Virus record (IMG/VR): IMGVR_UViG_3300032086_001022
Coordinates: 1-23,718 of that record
Length of the DNA: 23,718 nucleotides
Source of the DNA: a virus
Direction: 5' to 3' (one strand)
Position numbers and translations under genes: made by a program. Below are positions 1-6,082 of this stretch, piece after piece. Each line of letters starts with the position of its first letter. Position 1 is the stretch's first letter. The notes beneath the pieces were generated by a model. The model saw only the letters and a program-made list of their open reading frames with translations, was not told the DNA's origin and did no database searches.

Positions 1-510
1 CGCTCCAAATACTATAGTTAGCGCATCAACGTATTGTTTTTGTGTTGCATGGTTTGCAGATTGCGCTCTTGTGTTTACTGAAAATGTGTTTGACGCTGAA
101 CTTGGTCCGGTCAAAGTAACTGTGTTAAACTGAATTGTGTTTGCTACCTTTTGTGATGTAACTGCATAATTTGCAATTTTTGCTTCAGTGACAGATAATG
201 CAGCATAGTTATCTGTTAAAATTGCTTGATCATTTATTTTTGGATTTACTTGAAAGTAATCCCTATATGTTACATAAACATTATTAGAACCAGATGACGG
301 TGCGCCTGTAAATGTTAATGTTGATCCTGATACAGAATAACTTCCATCATAAGGTGATTGTTGTACGTTATTAACTAATACCTCAATATCAGTTGTAGTG
401 GTAACCGCATAAGTTAATGCAAAGGCGGTTTGTGTTCCATTAGCACTAAATACATCTGATCTTACTTCTAGTCTTGTATCAAAAGCACCTGATCTGCCAA
501 GATAACTCAT
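1..510 (-). CDS. Tail fibre-like structural protein, N-terminal part (cut by window edge)
   Basis: Only the first 170 codons are present; the frame stays open to base 1. The ATG at 510-508 shares one base with the TAA of the preceding gene (TAATG), so translation is probably coupled. The protein begins MSYLGRSGAFDTRLEVRSD. Residues about 17-90 resemble the beta-rich N-terminal module seen in many phage tail fibres: an aromatic/hydrophobic stretch after 'NGTQTAFAL', then 'DIEVLVNNVQQSP', then 'YSVSGSTLTFTGAP', ending in 'VYVTYRDYF'. Residues about 92-170 have 'QAILTDNYAALSVTEAKIANYAVTSQKVAN' type helical text and 'ATQKQYVDAL', both usual in phage fibres just before repetitive shaft regions. 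I infer a fibre or baseplate-attached adhesin; the receptor-binding part lies outside the window. Confidence 0.75.
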   Translation of the reverse strand, partial: MSYLGRSGAFDTRLEVRSDVFSANGTQTAFALTYAVTTTTDIEVLVNNVQQSPYDGSYSVSGSTLTFTGAPSSGSNNVYVTYRDYFQVNPKINDQAILTDNYAALSVTEAKIANYAVTSQKVANTIQFNTVTLTGPSSASNTFSVNTRAQSANHATQKQYVDALTIVFGA

Positions 511-860
511 TATGTAATCTCCAATACAGATATTAATGCATCAGCAGATGATGCAGCATTAGCTGATACTTCTAAAAAGTCATTTTCTTCTAATACTACT
601 TTTTGATCTCCTCCTACTGGTACTATTGAAGCACCTGAAGGTACTACAGCATCCTTTACAATGTAAACTGTATTAGCTCCTGCTTGTGCAGAGTTAGCAC
701 CATTAGACACTGTAACGCTTATTGAAATATTATTAGCTATTCTATTTGACACTGTCATGCCAATAATTGTTGATTGTATACCTGAAGCTGTAGGATTGTA
801 AACTACTGTATTACCTGTACCTACTGCCTGTTTAATATAATTTTTAAATGTGCTTGCCAT
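510..860 (-). CDS. Small virion structural protein, 116 aa
   Basis: A 116-residue protein starting MASTFKNYIKQAVG, with an AGGA Shine-Dalgarno six bases before the ATG. The sequence is almost entirely predicted beta: 'STIIGMTVSNRIANNISISVTVSNG', then 'NTVYIVKDAVVPSGASIVPVGG', and a C-terminus 'DALISVLEIT'. The pattern of a type-I beta-sandwich with 'YIVK..PVP.GS.LVP.GGDQKVVL' and a terminal 'SVLEIT' recurs in small structural proteins of marine T4-like phages. No catalytic or membrane motif is visible. It lies between two other fibre/structural genes, overlapping the next one by one base, so a role in the tail or head decoration is likely; which of these cannot be told. Confidence 0.75.
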   Translation of the reverse strand: MASTFKNYIKQAVGTGNTVVYNPTASGIQSTIIGMTVSNRIANNISISVTVSNGANSAQAGANTVYIVKDAVVPSGASIVPVGGDQKVVLEENDFLEVSANAASSADALISVLEIT

Positions 861-863
861 ATA

Positions 864-1148
864 TTATCCTAATGCTATTGCATAAACTATTGGATCCAAT
901 GGTGCGGTAGTTTGTGTTGAACCATCAGAAAAAGAAATGTTATTTAATGTGGCAATTCCAGTTACTTGCATATTAGATAAATTTGCACCTACTTCAAACT
1001 GTACTGTTCCATTAGAGGAAAATAACTTACTATCAGTAACATTAATAGCTAATTCACCCACATCAATGAAGGCACCATTAGCCGAATTAGTAGTGTTTGG
1101 GGTGCGCGTAGATACAGTAGTACGCTTTAATTGAAATTTGCTTGCCAT
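864..1148 (-). CDS. Small fibre-type protein with GELA N-terminal module, 94 aa
   Basis: A 94-residue protein beginning MASKFQLKRTTVSTRTP. Residues 6-55 match the phage adhesin N-terminal pattern '(I/F)Q(I/L)KR..........GELA(Y/I)N..D.KLF..NG' that also opens the 579-residue fibre at 1702-3441. After this come 'VTGIATLNNISFSDGSTQTTA' (residues about 62-82), a motif common at junctions in phage fibres, and a short hydrophobic tail ending IVYAIALG. It therefore looks like a stand-alone copy of a fibre attachment module with no shaft or tip. It is the first gene behind a TATAAATA late promoter and has an AGGAA Shine-Dalgarno eight bases before its ATG, suggesting strong late expression. It may be a fibre-network or adapter subunit, or a fibre shortened by recombination. 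Confidence 0.72.
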   Translation of the reverse strand: MASKFQLKRTTVSTRTPNTTNSANGAFIDVGELAINVTDSKLFSSNGTVQFEVGANLSNMQVTGIATLNNISFSDGSTQTTAPLDPIVYAIALG

Positions 1149-1173
1149 GTAAACATTCCTATATAGGTTTAGT

Positions 1174-1191
1174 TTGTCTTATATAAGACAA
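1174..1191 (-). repeat. Perfect 18-base palindrome at predicted late mRNA 5' end
   Basis: TTGTCTTATATAAGACAA is its own reverse complement and can form a 7-bp stem with an ATAT loop. It lies just downstream of the late promoter box, so the predicted transcript (start near 1189) would open with this hairpin. It has no following U-run, so it is not a standard intrinsic terminator. A role in 5' mRNA protection or processing is inference. Confidence 0.6.
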
Positions 1192-1194
1192 TAT

Positions 1195-1202
1195 TATTTA
1201 TA
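1195..1202 (-). promoter_or_regulatory. T4-type late promoter box
   Basis: Perfect TATAAATA on the minus strand, within GTATAAATAA, in the 60-base gap between the stop at 1209 and the ATG at 1148. In T4 this box occupies about -13 to -6 and is read by sigma gp55, so transcription should start near 1189. It would drive the genes at 864-1148, 510-860 and 1-510. Confidence 0.75.
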
Positions 1203-1208
1203 CTGTAG

Positions 1209-1685
1209 TTATTTAGTCATTTCAGTTACTTTTTTTCTAGTATTAAAAGTATTTACCTTTGCAACTAGTCTTTTATTCTCAACATCTAAATTATGATTTT
1301 TTTCTCTTTCACTTTTTAAATTATTTTCTAATGCATCTATTATACCTGCTTGATCTTTAATACCTTTATCTAGCTCTCTAATCCGTTTTTCAAGATTTTG
1401 TATAGTATGAATAGAATCCTTGTACTTATCTATATACTCTTGTCTTGCACTATTTACATCTCTATTGTTTTTTTCAACTAATGAATTAACTTCACCTTGT
1501 AATTGTTGAATTTTATCACTAAGAGATTTCTTTTCATTTTCATATACACCACTTAAATCATTATATTTTTTTGTTACTAGATCTAACTTTGTATCGTTTA
1601 TTAAATTTTTATTTGTTAAATCGGTTATTACTTTTTGTTGTTTTTGTATATAAATGTTAATATATTCAGTATCTTCACCACCCAT
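1209..1685 (-). CDS. Coiled-coil protein of unknown function, 158 aa
   Basis: A 158-residue, highly charged protein (MGGEDTEYINIYIQKQQKV...). From about residue 8 to 145 it is rich in Lys, Glu, Asp, Asn and Leu with heptad-like spacing ('LSDKIQQLQGEVNSLVEKN', 'LEKRIRELDKGIKDQ', 'IIDALENNLKSEREK'), and has no Pro and few Gly. This is a long parallel coiled coil. The ATG follows AAAGGA with a four-base spacer. Small coiled-coil genes are often scattered among the structural genes of marine T4-like phages; I do not recognise a specific family. It could be a fibre or neck rod, a scaffold, or an assembly factor. Its position directly downstream of the 579-residue fibre argues for a fibre-associated role, but nothing in the sequence proves it. 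Confidence 0.75.
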   Translation of the reverse strand: MGGEDTEYINIYIQKQQKVITDLTNKNLINDTKLDLVTKKYNDLSGVYENEKKSLSDKIQQLQGEVNSLVEKNNRDVNSARQEYIDKYKDSIHTIQNLEKRIRELDKGIKDQAGIIDALENNLKSEREKNHNLDVENKRLVAKVNTFNTRKKVTEMTK

Positions 1686-1701
1686 AATATCCTTTCAATA
1701 A

Positions 1702-3441
1702 TTAAAATGTACCTCCATCTAGCATTCCAAATGTTGGCACGTTTGATGTTACTTGTAATACCTGTCCGTTTGTTCCTGCTGCTGTAACTGATATTGCACC
1801 TGCAGTATTACCAAATAAAATACCATTATTAGTAAATGAAGACTGTCCAGTACCGCCTTCGGCAACCTCTAAATCAGTTGATAAGGTTAATGTATTAGCA
1901 ACAATATTTGCAGTAAAAGATGAATTAGCTGTTATAGAAATATTTGTTGTATTAGAAACTAATCCAGGTGATGCAAATAACGTTTTTAAAGTAGCCAGAT
2001 CTGTACTAGAATCTACACCATCAGAACTTGGATCCGTAGTTAAATTATCAAATAAAATATAAGTATTTGATGTTATATCTCTTACTAAACCAGTATAAGT
2101 CTCTGCAGATGTATTACCATACTCACCATAAAATCCAATATCAGTTGCATCTGTAAATGTTCCTGTATTTGCTTGTCCTTTTGCAAGTCTAATTACTGCA
2201 TCTTCTACCTCTAAATTAGTAGTCTCAAGTGATGTTAGCGTTCCTTGTACAGTTAAATCTTCTACTGTTAATGTACCTGCAATTGATACATTATTTTGGA
2301 ATGTTGCAACATTAGTAACAGTTACATTGCCAGTAACGGTAATTTGATTACTAAATGATGCATTGCCAGTAACTGTAATAACATTTGCAAATGTTGCATT
2401 ACCTGTAACATCTAAGTAACCATCGGTTATAATTGTATTTTGTGTAATAACTGTATTAACAGTTGAATTACCTATATCTATTCTATCTTCTGCAGCAACT
2501 AAATTACCTACTGCAAGTGCTGTACTATTAATAGTAACATTAGATGATGCATCTATAACTCTTACTATAGTAGAATTGGCGGCAACGTTAACTGTTGAAT
2601 TACCTACCTCAACTGTACCACCTGATCCTAAATCGATATAAGATGAATTAACAGCTAGTACATTAGTTGCATCACTTACATTTAAACTTGTAGAATTTGC
2701 TAATGCATTTACTGTTGAGTTTCCTATATCAACTGAGCCTGCAAGATCAATTGCAGAACTATTTACTGTTAATACATTTGTTGCATCGCTAACTAAAACT
2801 GTTGTAGAATTAGCTAAAGCATTTACTGTAGAATTACCGACATCAACTGTAGTTGTATTTACTGCAACATCACCAACATCTAAAGATGTAGTAATATCAA
2901 CATCGGCTGGTAGGCCAATAGTTAAATCATTATTACTAAATGCAACATCTACCTCATTTGCAGTACCTTGAATAAAATGTGGTTCCCATCTAGATGCTGT
3001 ATTATCATATACTAGATAATAATTATTTGCAATACCTGTTGTATCTACATCATCTAAACCAGTTAACTCTGCAGCTGAATTATTATCAACATAGTCTTTA
3101 ATAGCCCATGATGTAACAAGCATATTATTTGATACAGATGCCAGGTTACCATCATCGGTAATAGATGTAATATTTTTATTTGATGCTGGAGTACCTATTG
3201 CAAGGTTGGCTGTGTATAAATTATCTACCCAACTTGAATTATTAGCTACAATTGCTTGATTTGCAGTTAACGTACCTGGTGTTCTTTTTCCAGCTATTGG
3301 AATAGTATTGGAGGTATCTGACCCAACTGCACTACCAATAAAAAGGATTTCACCATTTGCGGTATATGCTAACTCTCCAGGTTGTAATACGGGAGCAGCA
3401 TTTGATGTACTCCTTTTAATTTGAATTGTGGTGTTCGCCAT
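1702..3441 (-). CDS. Tail fibre protein with internal repeats, 579 aa
   Basis: The N-terminal module (residues 1-50) has IQIKRSTS...LQPGELAYTANGEILFIG, typical of phage adhesin attachment regions. Residues about 85-160 ('ITSITDDGNLASVSNNMLVTSWAIKDYVDN', 'GLDDVDTTGIANNYYLVYDNTASRWEP') are usual in cyanophage fibres. Residues 199-329 hold three and a half copies of a 38-44 residue repeat with core (V/I)(D/E)(V/I)GNSTVN..ANST. Residues 345-378 hold three 11-residue TVTGN repeats, as in beta-helical shafts. Near the C-terminus is EGGTGQSSFTNNGILFGN (528-545), a common fibre motif, and the protein ends LDGGTF. The ATG overlaps the upstream TAA by one base and has a GGAGGA Shine-Dalgarno. The protein is very rich in Asn, Thr, Ser and Val and has almost no Cys, as expected of an elongated beta-fibre. 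Receptor and oligomeric state are unknown. Confidence 0.85.
   Translation of the reverse strand: MANTTIQIKRSTSNAAPVLQPGELAYTANGEILFIGSAVGSDTSNTIPIAGKRTPGTLTANQAIVANNSSWVDNLYTANLAIGTPASNKNITSITDDGNLASVSNNMLVTSWAIKDYVDNNSAAELTGLDDVDTTGIANNYYLVYDNTASRWEPHFIQGTANEVDVAFSNNDLTIGLPADVDITTSLDVGDVAVNTTTVDVGNSTVNALANSTTVLVSDATNVLTVNSSAIDLAGSVDIGNSTVNALANSTSLNVSDATNVLAVNSSYIDLGSGGTVEVGNSTVNVAANSTIVRVIDASSNVTINSTALAVGNLVAAEDRIDIGNSTVNTVITQNTIITDGYLDVTGNATFANVITVTGNASFSNQITVTGNVTVTNVATFQNNVSIAGTLTVEDLTVQGTLTSLETTNLEVEDAVIRLAKGQANTGTFTDATDIGFYGEYGNTSAETYTGLVRDITSNTYILFDNLTTDPSSDGVDSSTDLATLKTLFASPGLVSNTTNISITANSSFTANIVANTLTLSTDLEVAEGGTGQSSFTNNGILFGNTAGAISVTAAGTNGQVLQVTSNVPTFGMLDGGTF
2308..2409 (-). repeat. 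Three tandem 11-residue TVTGN shaft repeats
   Basis: Residues 345-378 of the 579-residue fibre read as three successive units of the form TVTGNxxFxNxI (VTGNATFANVI, TVTGNASFSNQI, TVTGNVTVTNVA). This is the pattern of short beta-helix turns in fibre shafts. The unit is kept at the protein level while codons vary. Confidence 0.7.
2455..2847 (-). repeat. GNSTVN repeats in tail fibre, 38-44 aa period
   Basis: Within the 579-residue fibre, GNSTVN occurs at residues 202, 240, 280 and 324. The first three are followed by (A/V)xANST and then by (S/I)DA(T/S)xxxx(V/I)NSx, with Leu or Val closing the unit. The last copy is partial. DNA copies are similar but not identical, so the array may still recombine and change shaft length. 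Confidence 0.8.
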
Positions 3442-3728
3442 TAAAATGTTCCTCCGTCTACTGACGTAATATCATCTGATTCTATTCTTTTTACAATATA
3501 TTTATCAGTATCCAAATCATATACTAATGTACTTCCATCAGGAACAGTTCCATTAGCTTCGAAGGTTTCATCCACATCTAGTAAGTTTGCTAATTGACTT
3601 ACTGATACTGATTGACTCTTAAGGGTTATTGGTGCAGTGTTTGATATATTTGTTCTGCTTCCTAATTGTGCAGATATACCTGAACTCTGTCTTACAGTTA
3701 CTGTTAATCCTGATTGATTAATAGGCAT
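3441..3728 (-). CDS. Small structural linker protein ending DGGTF, 95 aa
   Basis: A 95-residue protein, MPINQSGLTVTVRQSSG..., with a beta-rich N-terminus and a C-terminal part 'SQLANLLDVDETFEANGTVPDGSTLVYDLDTDKYIVKRI' that resembles the 'LTDVD...DGS.LVYD..T.KY' motif used in many marine phage structural proteins. It ends SVDGGTF, nearly the same tail as the following 579-residue fibre (MLDGGTF). The codons for DGGTF contain GGAGGA, which also acts as the ribosome binding site of the next gene. Its ATG overlaps the previous gene's TAA (TAATG at 3726-3730) and has only a weak Shine-Dalgarno, so translation is probably coupled. Function unknown; likely a fibre or baseplate component. Confidence 0.72.
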   Translation of the reverse strand: MPINQSGLTVTVRQSSGISAQLGSRTNISNTAPITLKSQSVSVSQLANLLDVDETFEANGTVPDGSTLVYDLDTDKYIVKRIESDDITSVDGGTF

Positions 3729-4057
3729 TACTTAGTTACCTCAGGCGTCACTGTTGCAATACCTTCTAATACTCTTGATACTGCAGATGCAGAATCAGTT
3801 AATTCAACATCATATACATATCTACCTGCTGTAAGACCAGATGTAGTATTAGCAGATAATGCAATTGTAACCGTTCCATTTGCACCACCTAAAGTAACAT
3901 CAAAACTTGTTGCAGTTGATGAAGTAAAATGTTTTCTTATTTGTGCAGCACCGGTATAATCAACTAAATTAACTAAATCACCATTATCATCAGTTAAAGT
4001 AACAGTAGTTGAAAATGTAGTGCCTTGATCAATAACAAGATTTGCTTTAGTTGCCAT
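3728..4057 (-). CDS. Beta-sandwich virion structural protein, 109 aa
   Basis: A 109-residue protein: MATKANLVIDQGTTFSTTVTL, 'DYTGAAQIRKHFTSSTATSFDVTL', 'GTVTIALSANTTSGLTAGRYVYDVELTDSASAVSRVLEGIATVTPEVTK'. The order (IDQGTTF start, TGA..IRK, alternating Val/Thr strands, GRYVYDVE, closing EGI.TVTPEVT) is that of a single Ig-like or upper-baseplate type beta-sandwich often found among tail genes of marine phages. It is the first gene after a late promoter and has an AAGGA Shine-Dalgarno six bases before the ATG. In read-through mRNA that Shine-Dalgarno can be base-paired in a hairpin. I infer a tail or baseplate decoration protein; no ligand-binding feature is visible. Confidence 0.8.
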   Translation of the reverse strand: MATKANLVIDQGTTFSTTVTLTDDNGDLVNLVDYTGAAQIRKHFTSSTATSFDVTLGGANGTVTIALSANTTSGLTAGRYVYDVELTDSASAVSRVLEGIATVTPEVTK

Positions 4058-4060
4058 ATA

Positions 4061-4097
4061 GTTTCCTTATCGTACTTTTATTTATACGATAAGAAAC
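4061..4097 (-). promoter_or_regulatory. Hairpin covering late promoter and Shine-Dalgarno of the 3728-4057 gene
   Basis: Directly after the stop codon at 4098, bases 4097-4085 (GTTTCTTATCGTA) pair with 4074-4061 (TACGATAAGGAAAC), giving a 13-bp stem with a single bulged G and a 10-base loop. The 3' arm contains AAGGA (4068-4064), the Shine-Dalgarno for the ATG at 4057. The TATAAATA box spans the top of the 5' arm and the loop. mRNA read through from upstream would hide the Shine-Dalgarno. mRNA started at the late promoter (near 4073) would lack the 5' arm and leave it free. Confidence 0.7.
4079..4086 (-). promoter_or_regulatory. T4-type late promoter box
   Basis: Perfect TATAAATA on the minus strand in the context GTATAAATAA, the same ten bases as the box at 1195-1202. 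With T4 spacing, transcription would begin near 4073, giving a leader of about 16 bases before the ATG at 4057. Expected to drive the genes from 3728-4057 down to 1209. Confidence 0.78.
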
Positions 4098-6068
4098 TTA
4101 ATAATTTTTATCTTTAGGGTATCTTGATGTCCAAATTGTTAGGCTATATTTAGTACCTTTTGTAAGAGTATTACATCTATGACCATGTGTTACTTGACCT
4201 GGCCATATAATAGCATCACCTACATTTACGTTTATATTAGAAAAATTCTGTCTAGGAAATATAAGTTCTCCCCCCTCATAATCCTCATTTAATTTAATAC
4301 TAAAACTTACAAGAGATGCATCATGATGTAAGGGTAGGCTAGTTTGTTCACCTTCACTATATTTAATTACAAACATATCTCTTATACCGTACATTAATAA
4401 AGGTTTCCAGTATTCTTCTATTGCCGAATAAATTCTACTCTTTAAATAATCTTTTATAATATTAAAAATAACATGACTAAAGTCTCTTATTCGTACTTCC
4501 TGTCCTGGAAACTTATCACCTGGCATTGATTTCCAATTATCAAAATAGTTTGCTTGTCTAATTATTTGATTACAATCATCTTTACTTAAAAAATTACATT
4601 GTAGTATTTCAGGTGCAACAACACTTATACTAGTTGTAGAAGGTAGTATTTGATTGAAGCTTAAATATTCATCACATATTTGTTTATACTTCTGTTTTGA
4701 TTTATCTCCACCATTTCCATGTAAGATAGATGGACAAGAATTAGTATAACCATTTACAAATTGTCTATTACTTAAATATCCTATTTCTCGTTCTGCACCA
4801 GCAAGACATGTAAAGATGTAACATTCATAATCTAAAACAGCATTTAGTTCTTTCTTTTTATCAAGATATTTCTTTTGATAGAATAATTGATCATCATCAG
4901 TATCTTTTATTTTATTTTCAATTAACTCTAATAAAGAATCAACATAACCTATTATACAACCACTATTTAAAAAGCGGTTATCGTTTCCATATGACTCAAA
5001 ATATTTTGCTAAGAATTGATCAGGCCAACAATTCTTCTCCGCTGCAAAAACAATATTTACTTTCATATCATTAAATTTTTGCAACAATTCTTTTTCAGTA
5101 TCATTTATTATAACATCAAAACCATCGACAAATAATACGATAAAGTTACCTTTATCTTGTTTTTTAAGTTCTAATAAATGATCGTAAAGTAAATTTACTT
5201 TTTGACCCCCACCGGTAGATTTCATACTACCACCATTCCATGGTATACCCTCACATAAATTTTTTATTTTTATTTTATTTACATTACATGATTTAATAAG
5301 CATGGAAGCTTTAGATTCATCATCATATGCTGTAACAACAGATAAAAGATTTTCATTACTATAACTACACTCTATATCAGAAGAAAACGTATTACGTGCA
5401 GGTCTAAAATTTTCCTTTAATCTTAAAGCATAAAATTTTTCTTTTAAATCTTTATTAAATAGTTTATTAAGTTTTTTAAAATTACAGAATACCTGCTTAC
5501 TATAACATGCTTCAGCATCATGTATATAATCTGTTTCATAATTCATACCATTTAATAAAGGAAAAAATTCATCAACAGGTATTAAATTATTTTGTAAGTT
5601 GTAGTCTAATAGTTTTTTAGCAAAAATAGGGGTTAAAATATATGCATTAGCCATATATGGATATGCAGGAATATTTTTAAAGTAATCTACTGATTTACTT
5701 TTTTCAGGTTGCATCTCTCTATGATAAAGATAAAGAAATCCTGATTCATTTATGTGTTCGTTTATTAGATTAAAATCTATCTTTTGTCTTAAAAGCGTGT
5801 CATCTTCTAATATAATGCTAGGCTTATTTAATTTTACAACTTCTTTCCATGCTTTTATATGTGATAGAGCACATCCTATCTCACCATTTGTTAAACCAAA
5901 TCTACCTGTTGTTGGGTCTATCCAGTTTTTAAAAATATTATATTCTTGATCTTCAAGGTGGTATCCATCAACTGCATCAATAATAGTATATTGATAATCC
6001 TTTAGTTGATTTTTAATATATTGAAGACGATCAACTCTATGCTTTAAATTAATAACAAAAATATTCAT
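4098..6068 (-). CDS. Three-domain collagen-lysine modifying enzyme: GT25 + LH3-type glycosyltransferase + 2OG-Fe(II) lysyl hydroxylase
   Basis: Residues 1-215 are a family-25 glycosyltransferase: INLKHRVDRL (6-15), GEIGCALSHIKAW (62-74), the ILEDD metal motif (86-90) and PVDEFFPLL (164-172), the last as in collagen galactosyltransferases. Residues about 241-465 match the glucosyltransferase domain of animal lysyl hydroxylase 3: GGGQKV (286-291), VDGFDV (314-319, D315/D318 in the place of LH3 D112/D115), CWPD (347-350), FLNSG (366-370), DDDQLFY (391-397) and HGNG (450-453). Residues about 485-650 are a 2-oxoglutarate/Fe(II) oxygenase: LPLHHDAS with H581/D583, DYEGGELIF (596-604), third iron ligand H630 and K640 where LH3 has Arg. 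The LH3 accessory domain is missing. Expected chemistry: Lys to hydroxylysine, then galactosyl- and glucosyl-hydroxylysine. The gene follows the collagen-like fibre and chaperone by 14 bases and has no clear Shine-Dalgarno. Domain calls are firm; the substrate is inferred. Confidence 0.9.
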   Translation of the reverse strand: MNIFVINLKHRVDRLQYIKNQLKDYQYTIIDAVDGYHLEDQEYNIFKNWIDPTTGRFGLTNGEIGCALSHIKAWKEVVKLNKPSIILEDDTLLRQKIDFNLINEHINESGFLYLYHREMQPEKSKSVDYFKNIPAYPYMANAYILTPIFAKKLLDYNLQNNLIPVDEFFPLLNGMNYETDYIHDAEACYSKQVFCNFKKLNKLFNKDLKEKFYALRLKENFRPARNTFSSDIECSYSNENLLSVVTAYDDESKASMLIKSCNVNKIKIKNLCEGIPWNGGSMKSTGGGQKVNLLYDHLLELKKQDKGNFIVLFVDGFDVIINDTEKELLQKFNDMKVNIVFAAEKNCWPDQFLAKYFESYGNDNRFLNSGCIIGYVDSLLELIENKIKDTDDDQLFYQKKYLDKKKELNAVLDYECYIFTCLAGAEREIGYLSNRQFVNGYTNSCPSILHGNGGDKSKQKYKQICDEYLSFNQILPSTTSISVVAPEILQCNFLSKDDCNQIIRQANYFDNWKSMPGDKFPGQEVRIRDFSHVIFNIIKDYLKSRIYSAIEEYWKPLLMYGIRDMFVIKYSEGEQTSLPLHHDASLVSFSIKLNEDYEGGELIFPRQNFSNINVNVGDAIIWPGQVTHGHRCNTLTKGTKYSLTIWTSRYPKDKNY

Positions 6069-6082
6069 AATATAATTATAGT

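Noticed and set aside
1702-3441. Very many Asn-X-Ser/Thr sequons in the 579-residue fibre, as if for N-glycosylation.
   Set aside because: Explained by the Asn/Ser/Thr-rich beta-repeat composition; bacterial cytoplasm where phage assembles does not normally use this signal, and no oligosaccharyltransferase is present here.
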